Assembly: GCF_913777625.1 (NCBI RefSeq)
Contig: NZ_CAJYTI010000010.1
Location: 363,095 to 427,094, forward strand
Origin: an uncultured Sphingomonas sp.
GTDB lineage: Bacteria > Pseudomonadota > Alphaproteobacteria > Sphingomonadales > Sphingomonadaceae
Reading direction: 5' to 3'
Length of the DNA stretch: 64,000 bases
A program made the translations under genes and the position numbers. This document shows positions 53,252-61,185 of this stretch, one piece after another (the stretch's first letter is position 1; the number at the start of each line of letters is the position of its first letter). The notes below the pieces were generated by a model that worked only from the letters and a program-made list of their open reading frames with translations, made no database searches and was not told the origin of the DNA.

Positions 53252-53389
53252 ATGGCTGAGCAAGACGAACCCGCCTCTGTTAGTACTGATCGTGCCCGCG
53301 CCGGCACGACGCCCGGTGTTACCCGCTATGTGTTGGGCATCGGGCTGCTGCTGGTGATCGTGATCTTCGCCATTATCCTTTTGGTTTGA
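53252..53389 (+). CDS. 45-residue single-helix membrane ORF in the stress locus
   Basis: Small frame between phyR and ecfG. It encodes a polar N-terminus (AEQDEPASVSTDRARAGTT) and one C-terminal membrane helix (YVLGIGLLLVIVIFAIILLV). Such strong segregation of polar and hydrophobic residues is unlikely by chance. It has no clear Shine-Dalgarno (TTTAGGCTTTC before the ATG). It fills most of the phyR-ecfG gap and is followed closely by the ecfG leader. A role in stress signalling at the membrane is only a guess. Confidence 0.6.
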   Translation: MAEQDEPASVSTDRARAGTTPGVTRYVLGIGLLLVIVIFAIILLV

Positions 53390-53481
53390 TTGGCATGTTT
53401 CACCGGGCAATGCTTGTAATCGACCCCGAGGACCCCAGCTTGGCAACGAATGACGCCGCGCGCGCAACTGATCGGGAATGC

Positions 53482-54135
53482 ATGACGACAGAAGCCACCC
53501 ATACGGATCATGAGGAGCCGGGCGCGAACACGGCGCCGGTGGAACATGTCTCGCTCTCGGATCCCGAATTCAAAACCCAGCTCGCGCAGGTGATCCCGCA
53601 TCTCCGCGCCTTCGGCCGGTCACTTTCGGGCAGCCGGGACCTCGCCGACGATCTGGTGCAGGAGACGCTGCTCAAGGCATGGGCCGCGCGCAAGCGCTTC
53701 CAGGCCGGCACCAACATGCGTGCCTGGACGTTCATCATCCTGCGCAACCTCTATCTCAGCCAGATGCGCCGCGCGCGCTTCAAGGGCGAATGGGACGATC
53801 TGGTTGCCGATCGCCTGCTGGCCGCGCCGGCGAGCCAGGATCGTCATGTCGAGCTGGCGGACATGCAGCGCGCGCTGCTCCATTTGCCGCAGCCGCAGCG
53901 CGAGGCGCTGATCCTCGTCGGTGCAGGCGGCTTCGCGTACGAAGAGGCTGCCGAGATCTGCCAGGTGGCGGTAGGTACCATCAAGAGCCGCGTGGCGCGT
54001 GGCCGCGTCGCGCTCGAAGCGCTGATGTCGGAAGGACAGCTGCCCTCGCGCCGCTCGACCTCGCTCAACGAGGACGGCCGTACCGCGCTCGACACGATCA
54101 TGGGCGAGGTCGACGATCTCAGCCGCGAGCGTTGA
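53482..54135 (+). CDS. ecfG: General stress ECF sigma factor EcfG
   Basis: 217-residue ECF sigma factor. Region 2 reads LRAFGRSLSGSRDLADDLVQETLLKAWAARKRF, with TNMRAWTFIILRNLYLSQMRR; region 4 reads LPQPQREALILVGAGGFAYEEAAEI with AVGTIKSRVARGRVAL. It is the family freed from NepR by PhyR. The ATG at 53482 gives the usual short N-terminus (TTEATHTDHEE); an in-frame ATG at 53395 would add 29 residues. A terminator follows at 54195-54232. Confidence 0.95.
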   Translation: MTTEATHTDHEEPGANTAPVEHVSLSDPEFKTQLAQVIPHLRAFGRSLSGSRDLADDLVQETLLKAWAARKRFQAGTNMRAWTFIILRNLYLSQMRRARFKGEWDDLVADRLLAAPASQDRHVELADMQRALLHLPQPQREALILVGAGGFAYEEAAEICQVAVGTIKSRVARGRVALEALMSEGQLPSRRSTSLNEDGRTALDTIMGEVDDLSRER

Positions 54136-54194
54136 TGCGTCGATAACCAGATAGCGTGGGACTCCGGTAAGGAAGCCTACGGATTTTCACATGG

Positions 54195-54232
54195 GCCTCC
54201 AGGTGACACGCTCCCGTCATCTGGAGGCTTTT
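54195..54232 (+). terminator. Terminator after ecfG, overlapping a ribosome site
   Basis: GCCTCCAGGTGAC (54195-54207) pairs with GTCATCTGGAGGC (54216-54228), one G-T wobble, eight-base loop, then TTTT. It should end the ecfG transcript. Its right arm contains GGAGG, which is five bases from the ATG of the 42-residue ORF that follows. Confidence 0.75.
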
Positions 54233-54361
54233 ATGCGACTCGACCGCTTCGACAATCATCAGTCCGGCTTTGGCCCCTGCATCGCGACGATGATCGCGCT
54301 GGCGGGGATCGGCGCACTCGTCGGTGGCGTCCTCGCCCGCTTTGCCGAGCTTCTCCGCTAA
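54233..54361 (+). CDS. Possible 42-residue membrane protein
   Basis: Short frame directly after the ecfG terminator: RLDRFDNHQSGFGPC, then a membrane helix IATMIALAGIGALVGGVLA and a charged end. GGAGG lies at ideal distance but is inside the hairpin stem, so translation would need the hairpin open or a promoter within it. No family recognised. It lies between ecfG and the SRP RNA. Could be a chance ORF. Confidence 0.4.
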   Translation: MRLDRFDNHQSGFGPCIATMIALAGIGALVGGVLARFAELLR

Positions 54362-54409
54362 CGCACACAGGCTCTTGCGTCCGGGCACCGCTTCGCCCAT
54401 ATGCGCCGC

Positions 54410-54502
54410 GGGAGTCGGGCGGACGGGATCGTCGCCAACCCGGTCAGGTCCGGAAGGAAGCAGCCGTAACGATTTCGTCCCGGGTCGTTCCGGCTCCCAC
54501 CC
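54410..54502 (+). ncRNA. ffs: Signal recognition particle RNA (small bacterial type)
   Basis: The universally conserved apical loop of domain IV is present: GGTCAGGTCCGGAAGGAAGC followed by AGCC. The ends pair as one long hairpin, GGGAGTCGG (54410-54418) with CCGGCTCCC (54490-54498), and the tail ACCC is like that of E. coli 4.5S RNA. It binds Ffh for co-translational membrane targeting. It lies directly before dnaX, a common place for it. Exact ends are estimates. Confidence 0.95.
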
Positions 54503-54580
54503 ATCCTTTACATCGCTATCCACAACCCATCGCGCCTGCCGCTTCGACAAATCGAGCGCGGGTCCCTAGATAGGGTCGTG

Positions 54581-56239
54581 ATGTCCGATTCCCTGCTTGG
54601 CCTCGACGAACCCCCGCAGCCCCAGCGCGGCGAAGCGTACCGCGTGCTCGCCCGCAAATACCGGCCGCAGACGTTCAGCGCGCTGATCGGCCAGGATGCG
54701 ATGGTCACCACGCTGGGCAATGCGATCAAGCGTGATCGGCTGGCGCATGCCTTCCTGCTGACCGGCGTGCGCGGGGTGGGCAAGACCTCCACCGCCCGCC
54801 TGATCGCCAAGGCGCTCAACTGCATCGGCCCGGACGGGCAGGGTGGTCCGACGATCGACCCGTGCGGCGTCTGCGAGCCGTGCCGCGCGATCGCCGAGGG
54901 GCGCCATATCGACGTGATCGAGATGGACGCCGCCAGCCATACCGGCGTCGACGACGTGCGTGAGATCATCGAGGCGTCGCGCTATGCGGCGGTCTCGGCG
55001 CGCTACAAGATCTACATCATCGACGAAGTCCACATGCTGTCGAAGAACGCGTTCAACGCGCTGCTGAAGACGCTGGAGGAGCCGCCGGGGCATGTGAAGT
55101 TCCTGTTCGCCACGACGGAGGTGAACAAGGTGCCGGTGACGGTGCTGTCGCGCTGCCAGCGCTTCGACCTGCGCCGCATCCCCGCCGAGCTGCTCGCCGA
55201 GCATTTCGCACGCGTGTGCGAGGCGGAGCAGGTTGAAGCCGAGCCCGAGGCGCTGGCGCTGGTTGCGCGCGCGGCGGAAGGCTCGGCGCGCGACGGGCTG
55301 TCGATCCTCGACCAGGCGATCGCGCATGCCGGGCTGGAAGGCGAGGGGGTGAAGGCGGAAGCCGTGCGCCAGATGCTCGGCCTGTCCGATCGCGGCGCCA
55401 ATCGCGACCTGTTCGGTACGCTGGTCGAGGGCCAGGCGCAGAAGGCGCTGGCGGGGCTGCGGGCGCAATATGATCTGGGCGTCGATCCGCTCGCGGTGCT
55501 GCGCGCGCTGCTGGAGACGGTGCACGGCGTGACCCTGGTCAAGCTCGGCACGCATCGGCTTTCCGGTCAGTCGCTCGAGGAGCGCGAGGCGATGGAGGCC
55601 TGGGCGGCCCGCCTGTCCTTCCCGGCGCTCCACCGGCTGTGGCAGTTGCTGCTGCGCGGGCATGACGAGGTCGCCAGGGCGGCGCTGCCGATCGAAGCGA
55701 CCGAAATGGCGCTGCTGCGCGTGATCCACGCGGCGCAGCTGCCCGATCCGGGCGAGCTGGCCAAGCAGATCCTCAGCGGCAGCATCGCGGTGCCCGCCGG
55801 TGCGCCGGCCGCAGCGGCTGCGGCACCGACCGCGCCAGCGCCTGCCACGGTGCAGGAAACCGGGCCGGTGCTGCCGACCAACCTGACCGAACTTGCCGAG
55901 CATCTGGAGGCGCATCGCCGGCTCCAGCTCGCGATGTTCGTGCGCGATTACATGCGGCCGGTGCGCTTCGAGGGCAGCGAGATCGATTTCGGCGCGGCGC
56001 GGCCGCTGCCGCAGGATTTCGTGCGCGAGCTGGGCGGGGCGCTCAAGGACAGCACCGGCGTGCACTGGAAGATCACCCTTGTCGACGGCGCCACCGCGAT
56101 GACGCTGCGCGAGGAACAGGCGGCCCGGCAAGCGGCCGAGCGCGAGGCGGTGCTCGCCTCGCCGATCGTCGCGGCTGCCATGCAAGCTTTTCCTGATGCC
56201 GAGCTGATCGGCTGGACCAAGACCGGGAGTGACGGATGA
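54581..56239 (+). CDS. dnaX: DNA polymerase III subunits gamma/tau
   Basis: 552-residue AAA+ clamp-loader ATPase. Seen are VLARKYRPQTFSALIGQDAM, Walker A LLTGVRGVGKTSTARLIAKAL near residue 60, a zinc module (CGVCEPCR with an earlier Cys in ALNC), Walker B YIIDEVHML near residue 147, and sensor 1 FATTEVNK. The C-terminal third has the tau-like extension with an Ala/Pro linker. No slippery A-run for gamma production was noticed. The ATG at 54581 follows an in-frame GTG. The stop overlaps ybaB (ATGA). Confidence 0.95.
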   Translation: MSDSLLGLDEPPQPQRGEAYRVLARKYRPQTFSALIGQDAMVTTLGNAIKRDRLAHAFLLTGVRGVGKTSTARLIAKALNCIGPDGQGGPTIDPCGVCEPCRAIAEGRHIDVIEMDAASHTGVDDVREIIEASRYAAVSARYKIYIIDEVHMLSKNAFNALLKTLEEPPGHVKFLFATTEVNKVPVTVLSRCQRFDLRRIPAELLAEHFARVCEAEQVEAEPEALALVARAAEGSARDGLSILDQAIAHAGLEGEGVKAEAVRQMLGLSDRGANRDLFGTLVEGQAQKALAGLRAQYDLGVDPLAVLRALLETVHGVTLVKLGTHRLSGQSLEEREAMEAWAARLSFPALHRLWQLLLRGHDEVARAALPIEATEMALLRVIHAAQLPDPGELAKQILSGSIAVPAGAPAAAAAAPTAPAPATVQETGPVLPTNLTELAEHLEAHRRLQLAMFVRDYMRPVRFEGSEIDFGAARPLPQDFVRELGGALKDSTGVHWKITLVDGATAMTLREEQAARQAAEREAVLASPIVAAAMQAFPDAELIGWTKTGSDG

Positions 56240-56559
56240 AGAGTCTCGAAGACATCATGGCCATGGCGCAGAATGTGCAGGCCGAACTGACCAAGGCGCA
56301 GGCGAGCCTCGATTCGGTCGAGGTCGAGGGCGTGTCGGGCGGCGGGCTCGTCAAGGTGAAGGCCAGCGCCAAGGGCCGCATCATCGGCATCGCCATCGAC
56401 GATTCGCTGATCAACGTCGCCGAAAAGACGATGCTGGAGGACCTGCTGGTCGCCGCGTTCAACGATGCCAGGGTCAAGGCCGATGCCGCTTCGTCGGAAG
56501 CGATGAGCAAGATGACCAGCGGCCTGCCGCTGCCGCCGGGCTTCAAGCTCCCGTTTTGA
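56236..56559 (+). CDS. YbaB/EbfC nucleoid-associated protein
   Basis: 107-residue DNA-binding protein of the YbaB/EbfC family, which forms dimers with a tweezer shape. Seen are LEDIMAMAQNVQAELTKAQA at the start, VEGVSGGGLVKVKASAKGRI, DDSLINVAEKTMLEDLLVAAFNDA and the end GLPLPPGFKLPF. It overlaps dnaX by ATGA as in many bacteria. recR, its usual third partner, is absent here. Confidence 0.94.
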   Translation: MKSLEDIMAMAQNVQAELTKAQASLDSVEVEGVSGGGLVKVKASAKGRIIGIAIDDSLINVAEKTMLEDLLVAAFNDARVKADAASSEAMSKMTSGLPLPPGFKLPF

Positions 56560-56573
56560 GACAAGGGCTTACG

Positions 56574-56598
56574 GGAACCTAGCGCCGTCCCCTCGGTT
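56574..56598 (+). promoter_or_regulatory. EcfG-dependent promoter of the 56.6 kb membrane protein
   Basis: GGAAC (56574-56578), a 16-base spacer and GGTT (56595-56598). The layout is the same as the element before nepR. It ends 33 bases before the ATG at 56632, the normal distance for a short leader. Confidence 0.7.
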
Positions 56599-56631
56599 GC
56601 TGTCGCCAGACACAATCGAGGAGAGACGATC

Positions 56632-56892
56632 ATGGCGGACCGTATCGTTGAAGACGGCGTGGCGACCGACCGCGCGACCCACACCACGGTGATCGAGCGC
56701 CGCAGCGGCGGCGGTGCCGGCATGGCGCTGATCGGTCTGGCGGTGCTGATCGCGGTGGTGATCGGCGCCTTCTATCTGTTCAACCAGAATGCGCGGGAGA
56801 ACCGCAAGACCGATGCGGTGACCAGCGTCGCGAAGGACGTGGGTTCGGCGGCCAAGGACGTCGGCGACGCGGCGAAGGACGCTACGAAGTAA
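56632..56892 (+). CDS. Small membrane protein, probable EcfG target
   Basis: 86 residues: a polar N-terminus, one membrane helix (MALIGLAVLIAVVIGAFYLF, about 31-50) and a C-terminal amphipathic repeat built on KDVGSAAKDVGDAAKDA. No family with known function is recognised; the repeat recalls LEA-like and entericidin-type stress proteins. AGGAGAGACG precedes the ATG. An EcfG-type promoter directly upstream makes it a likely stress gene. Confidence 0.7.
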   Translation: MADRIVEDGVATDRATHTTVIERRSGGGAGMALIGLAVLIAVVIGAFYLFNQNARENRKTDAVTSVAKDVGSAAKDVGDAAKDATK

Positions 56893-56910
56893 GGCAACTA
56901 CCCTCAGGAG

Positions 56911-57003
56911 CCGTCATCCCAGCGCACGCTGGGATCTCCTTCAGGAGTGGTGTGACGTTGTTGCCAGGCCTCAGGGAGATGCCAGCTTTCGCTGGCATGA
57001 CGG
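56911..57003. repeat. CGTCATCCC-type inverted repeat element
   Basis: Arms of 29 bases (56911-56939 and 56975-57003), four mismatches, beginning CCGTCATCCCAGCG and ending ATGACGG. Each arm forms its own hairpin (CCCAGCG/CGCTGGG). Related to the element at 27488-27586. It lies between the 3' ends of two convergent genes and may act as their common terminator. Confidence 0.8.
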
Positions 57004-57047
57004 TTTTGGTGGACGCAATGGACTGAGGGTTCAGGTGAGAGACCGCC

Positions 57048-57791
57048 TCACTTCAAACACCGATCCAGCCCGTTCCCCGCCACCACATTGATCCGCGCAT
57101 TGATCTTGTTGCCATAGCGGCGGGTGAACCCCTGCGGGTCGATCGCCGCGCGCTTCTTGGGAAGCGGCAGCACCGCGGCGATCAGCGCCGCCTCGCGGTC
57201 CGACAGCTCCGACGCATCATGGTGGAAGTAGCGCATCGCCCCGGCGTTGACGCCGTAGGTGCCGATGCCGGTTTCGGCGACGTTGAGGTACACCTCCATG
57301 ATCCGCCTTTTGCCCCAGATATTCTCGATCAGCACCGTGAAATAGGCTTCCAGGCCCTTCCGGAAATAGCCGCCGCCCTGCCACAAGAAAACGTTCTTGG
57401 CGGTCTGCTGGCTGATCGTCGAGCCGCCGCGGATCTTGTGCCGGCCGTCATTGTTGCGCTGATAGGCCTTCTCGATCGCCGCGAAATCGAAGCCGTGATG
57501 CTGGCAGAAGCGCGCATCCTCGGCGGCGATCACCGCGCGCGCCATGCTGGGATCGATCTCGCGGAGCGGCATCCAGTCCTTGGTGGCGCCGTGGCCGGCG
57601 ACCACGTCGCCGAGCATCGTCCAGGTGATCGGCGGCGGCACGAAGCGATAGACCGTCACCATCACCAGCGACAGCAGCACGAAGCCGAGCACGAGCTGGA
57701 CCCCCAGCACGATCAGCCGGCGCCACCAGGGCTTGCGCGGGCCGGCGGAGGAACGGCGGGGAGAGGAGGGGCGGGCGCGATTCTTCGTCAC
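57048..57791 (-). CDS. mtgA: Monofunctional peptidoglycan glycosyltransferase MtgA
   Basis: 247-residue GT51 enzyme that polymerises lipid II. A basic N-terminus is followed by one membrane helix (about 28-50). The catalytic motifs are AVIAAEDARFCQHHGFDF (catalytic Glu near residue 90), RGGSTISQQTAKNVFLW, and KRRIMEVYLNVAETG. No transpeptidase domain is present. The GTG at 57791 was chosen because the upstream frame is proline-rich and lacks a ribosome site. rpoH lies 62 bases upstream on the same strand. Confidence 0.92.
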   Translation of the reverse strand: MTKNRARPSSPRRSSAGPRKPWWRRLIVLGVQLVLGFVLLSLVMVTVYRFVPPPITWTMLGDVVAGHGATKDWMPLREIDPSMARAVIAAEDARFCQHHGFDFAAIEKAYQRNNDGRHKIRGGSTISQQTAKNVFLWQGGGYFRKGLEAYFTVLIENIWGKRRIMEVYLNVAETGIGTYGVNAGAMRYFHHDASELSDREAALIAAVLPLPKKRAAIDPQGFTRRYGNKINARINVVAGNGLDRCLK

Positions 57792-57853
57792 GCCACCGCC
57801 ATGCCCCAGTCGGGGCGGTTCCTGCAATCACCTGGCAGAAACCGCCGTCCGGA

Positions 57854-58759
57854 TCAGTGGGTGGCGAGCAGGCGGCGGTCGCCGGCGAGGCGCATCATCG
57901 CCTTTTGCAGCTTCTCGAACGCGCGCACCTCGATCTGGCGGACGCGCTCGCGCGACACGCCATAGACCTGGCTCAGTTCCTCGAGCGTCTTGGGATCGTC
58001 GGTCAGGCGACGCTCGGTGAGGATGTGCTTCTCGCGCTCGTTGAGGTCTTCCATCGCGGAAACGAGCATGTCGTGGCGAACATCGGCCTCCTGCGCCTCG
58101 GCAACAGCTTCGTCCTGCAGCGGGCCTTCATCGGCCAGCCAGTCCTGCCACTGGCTCTCGCCATCCTCGCGCATCGGCACGTTGAGCGAGGTATCCCCGC
58201 CCATCGCCATGCGGCGGTTCATCGAGGTGACCTCTTCCTCGGTCACGCCCAGATCGGTGGCGATCTTGGCGAGATTCTCGGGGGACAGGTCGCCATCCTC
58301 GAACGCGTCGAGCTTGGCCTTCATCCGCCGCAGGTTGAAGAACAGCTTCTTCTGCGCGGCGGTGGTGCCCATCTTCACGAGGCTCCACGAGCGCAGGATG
58401 AATTCCTGGATCGAGGCGCGGATCCACCACATCGCATAGGTGGCGAGGCGGAAGCCGCGATCGGGCTCGAACTTCTTCACGCCCTGCATCAGGCCGATAT
58501 TGCCCTCGGAGATCAGCTCCGAGACGGGCAGGCCATAGCCGCGATAGCCCATCGCGATCTTCGCCACGAGGCGCAGGTGCGAGGTGACCAGCTGGGCCGC
58601 CGCATCGGTGTCGCCATGCTCCTGGAAGCGCTTGGCGAGCATGTACTCCTGCTCGGGGCTCAGGATCGGAAATTTCTTGATCTCGGCCAGATAGCGATTG
58701 AGGCTCGCCTCGCCGCCGAGCGCGGGAATCGTCGCGGGGACGTTGCTGCCGCTAGCCAT
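57854..58759 (-). CDS. rpoH: Heat-shock sigma factor RpoH
   Basis: 301-residue sigma-32. Seen are region 2 (SHLRLVAKIAMGYRGYGLP, ISEGNIGLMQGVKKFEPDRGFRLATYAMWWIR), the RpoH box-like AAQKKLFFNLRRMK, and region 4 with VYGVSRERVRQIEVRAFEKLQ. The ATG at 58759 follows GGGAGAC. It directs heat-shock promoters and in alphaproteobacteria is often part of the wider stress network. rluD is 60 bases upstream on the same strand. Confidence 0.96.
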   Translation of the reverse strand: MASGSNVPATIPALGGEASLNRYLAEIKKFPILSPEQEYMLAKRFQEHGDTDAAAQLVTSHLRLVAKIAMGYRGYGLPVSELISEGNIGLMQGVKKFEPDRGFRLATYAMWWIRASIQEFILRSWSLVKMGTTAAQKKLFFNLRRMKAKLDAFEDGDLSPENLAKIATDLGVTEEEVTSMNRRMAMGGDTSLNVPMREDGESQWQDWLADEGPLQDEAVAEAQEADVRHDMLVSAMEDLNEREKHILTERRLTDDPKTLEELSQVYGVSRERVRQIEVRAFEKLQKAMMRLAGDRRLLATH

Positions 58760-58819
58760 GATCGTGTCTCCCTTTCCAACGGGCGCCGGTCCGAACGGAG
58801 GACCCAGGCGCCACAAAAC

Positions 58820-59776
58820 TCATACGAGAAGCTGGTTGAACAGTTCCTGCATGTCTGCAGGTATTTCGCTATCGAACGACAAAGCGTTACTTGTTATCGG
58901 GTGGATGAACCCGAGACGTGCTGCATGCAAGGCCTGGCGCTGGAAACCCAAGGTTGCCAGAAGTCCGCGATGGGTGGAACGCATACTTCCATATAGAGGG
59001 TCCCCGACGAGCGGGTGGCCGATCGACGCCATGTGCACGCGCACCTGATGGGTTCGTCCCGTCTCGAGCCTGCATTCTATGTAACTTGCGTCACGCAGTT
59101 CGCGAATTTTGCGCCAATGGGTAATCGCATGCTTGCCATGCCCTTCCGCGCAGACCGCGATCTTCTTGCGGTTGGAAGGCGAGCGGGCAAGCGGGGCATT
59201 CACCGTTCCGGAGGCAACCCGCGTCTGGCCGCTGGCGATCGCCTTGTAGCGGCGGTCGATCGAATGCGCCTTGAACTGGTGGGCGAGGCCGACATGCGCG
59301 GGATCGGTCTTGGCCGCGACCATCAGGCCCGAGGTGTCCTTGTCGATCCGGTGGACGATCCCCGGCCGCGCCACGCCCCCGATGCCGGAAAGCTGCCCCG
59401 CGCAGTGGTGGAGCAACGCGTTGACCAGGGTGCCGTCGAAATTGCCCGCCGCCGGGTGGACGACCAGGCCCGCCGGCTTGTCGATCACGATCAGATGCTC
59501 GTCCTCGAACACCACGGTGAGCGGAATGTCCTGCGCTTCGTTGTGCGCGGGCTTGGGATCGGGGACGGCAACCTGGAACACCGCGCCGCCGATCGCCTTG
59601 CGGGCAGGGTCGCGGGCGAGGTTGCCGTCCGGGCCGGTAACCGCGCCGGAGGAGATCAGCGCCTTCACGCGTTCGCGCGACAGCGTTGGCAGCGCGTCGG
59701 TCAAGGCGCGGTCCAGCCGCCAGCCATGCGCCTCGTCCGCGATCCGCGCTTCTAAGATGGAAACCCCCTGATTCAT
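58820..59776 (-). CDS. rluD: RluA-family pseudouridine synthase, RluD-like
   Basis: 318-residue enzyme. It has an N-terminal S4 domain (WRLDRALTDALPTLSRERVKALISSGAV), then the catalytic region ARPGIVHRIDKDTSGLMVAAK with the catalytic Asp near residue 148, and ETGRTHQVRVHMASIGHPLVGD. RluD modifies helix 69 of 23S rRNA; RluC-like targets are less likely. It starts 12 bases from the divergent JAMM protease gene, so the two promoters must overlap the coding ends. Confidence 0.92.
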   Translation of the reverse strand: MNQGVSILEARIADEAHGWRLDRALTDALPTLSRERVKALISSGAVTGPDGNLARDPARKAIGGAVFQVAVPDPKPAHNEAQDIPLTVVFEDEHLIVIDKPAGLVVHPAAGNFDGTLVNALLHHCAGQLSGIGGVARPGIVHRIDKDTSGLMVAAKTDPAHVGLAHQFKAHSIDRRYKAIASGQTRVASGTVNAPLARSPSNRKKIAVCAEGHGKHAITHWRKIRELRDASYIECRLETGRTHQVRVHMASIGHPLVGDPLYGSMRSTHRGLLATLGFQRQALHAARLGFIHPITSNALSFDSEIPADMQELFNQLLV

Positions 59777-59788
59777 GTTTTACCGGAA

Positions 59789-60196
59789 ATGGGCATGGGC
59801 GTTACGATTTCAAGATCTATACTGGACGGTATGAAAAAAGCTGCGGCCGAGGCGAGCCCGTGCGAGGCATGCGGGCTGCTGTTCGGCGCAGGGCCGCACA
59901 TCACGGCGTTCGCGCACACCCGGAACGTCGCCGCCACGCCGGAGACCCGGTTCGAGATCGATCCCGCCGCGCTGTTCGCCGCGCTGCGGGCGGAGCGGGC
60001 GGGCGGCGCGACGCTGCTCGGCTATTGGCATTCGCATCCCAGCGGCGATCCGCTGCCTTCCGCGACCGATGCCGCAATGGCCGCCGCCGACGGCAAGCTG
60101 TGGCTCGTGCTGGGCGGGGACGACGTGACGTGCTGGCGGGCAGGGACGCGCGGCCGATGGGATCGGTTCGCCGCGGTCGCGCTGATCCTCGCCTAG
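59789..60196 (+). CDS. JAMM/MPN-type metalloprotease domain protein
   Basis: 135-residue stand-alone JAB1/MPN domain. The catalytic set is visible: a Glu in SPCEACGLLFG (near residue 26), the JAMM motif YWHSHPSGDPLPSATDA (His near 80 and 82, Asp near 93). Bacterial members trim ubiquitin-like or sulfur-carrier proteins, for example in cysteine or thiamine pathways; no such gene is adjacent. ATG 59789 or 59795 may be the start. It ends one base before the convergent HTH gene. Confidence 0.87.
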   Translation: MGMGVTISRSILDGMKKAAAEASPCEACGLLFGAGPHITAFAHTRNVAATPETRFEIDPAALFAALRAERAGGATLLGYWHSHPSGDPLPSATDAAMAAADGKLWLVLGGDDVTCWRAGTRGRWDRFAAVALILA

Positions 60197-60197
60197 G

Positions 60198-61115
60198 TCA
60201 GCGGGCGGCCACGCAGCGCGCGGTCGCCGTCTGCGCAGCACGCATATTGGTGCCCATCACGGCACGCGCACACCGGATCAGTTCCCCGATCCGCATGGCG
60301 TAATAATAGCGGATCGTTTCGAAGCCATGCGGGTGGAAGGCGCGGATGCTGGGGCCGAGGTGCAGCAGGTAGGCGTGCGCCTCGGCACCCTTGAGCACCC
60401 GGCGGACATGCGGCTGTGACACCCCGAAACGGCGGGCGAGCCCGGCGAGCGACACCGGCGCGCCGGCATGCGGCACGAAGGCGGCATCCGTGCAGGCCAG
60501 CGCCAGCGTATGGAGAATGGAGCTTCCCGCCCTGGGATGGAGAAAGACCGAGCGGAACGTCGGCGACGGATCTGCCATCCGCGCCAGCTCGTGCAGGCGC
60601 TCCCCCTGCGTGGCGAGAAAGCGTTGATACACCTCTGGATCACCGAGCGCGTCGCGCGCCGCGCCCATCGCCGGGTCGACGAACGCCGCGGCATCGAGGG
60701 CGGCCTGGAGATGGCCGCCCCAGGCTCGCTGGAACGCCGGGGTCGTTTTGCAGTGAAGGGCGGAACGGCGTTCCACGAAGCCGATATGGACCATGAAGTC
60801 GACCAGCGCGCCCGCCCGGTTGGCGGTCAGGAAGCCCGACCCGGCGCAGAGCTGGCGCAGCGTCGAGAGGGTCAGGTCGCCATTCGCCTCGAGATACGCG
60901 GCGGACATTGCCGCGACGTAATGGCCGGCATCCTGAAACACCGCCGCCAGTTTCCGGTCGGAATCGATGATCGCCAGCATGTTCTGAGCCAACTGGCGTG
61001 CGGCGGTCCCGTACGCCGGATGCTCGGCGATATCGATCCATTCGGGGGGCAGTGCATCCAGATCCACCGTTTCCGTTTGCACGCCGTTCCCCCGATCGAG
61101 TCCGCAATGGACCAT
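60198..61115 (-). CDS. Helix-turn-helix protein of unknown family
   Basis: 305-residue protein without membrane parts. A helix-turn-helix is visible late in the sequence (VSLAGLARRFGVSQPHVRRVLK, about residues 222-243). An earlier segment LTLSTLRQLCAGSGFLTANRAGALVDFMVHIGFVE resembles a winged helix. It may be a transcription factor with two DNA-binding parts, but the family is not recognised. The ATG at 61115 has no clear ribosome site; a GTG at 61082 is preceded by GGGGGA and may be the true start. The response regulator lies upstream on the same strand. Confidence 0.65.
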   Translation of the reverse strand: MVHCGLDRGNGVQTETVDLDALPPEWIDIAEHPAYGTAARQLAQNMLAIIDSDRKLAAVFQDAGHYVAAMSAAYLEANGDLTLSTLRQLCAGSGFLTANRAGALVDFMVHIGFVERRSALHCKTTPAFQRAWGGHLQAALDAAAFVDPAMGAARDALGDPEVYQRFLATQGERLHELARMADPSPTFRSVFLHPRAGSSILHTLALACTDAAFVPHAGAPVSLAGLARRFGVSQPHVRRVLKGAEAHAYLLHLGPSIRAFHPHGFETIRYYYAMRIGELIRCARAVMGTNMRAAQTATARCVAAR

Positions 61116-61185
61116 AGCTGCTCATTTTGAGAGAAACAATTCGCCTGCGAAACGAGCGCAGGATTGGCTGCGTCGGCCGTGCTGG

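Noticed and set aside
57857..58996. 379-codon plus-strand frame
   Set aside because: Antisense of rpoH and the end of rluD, both unambiguous.
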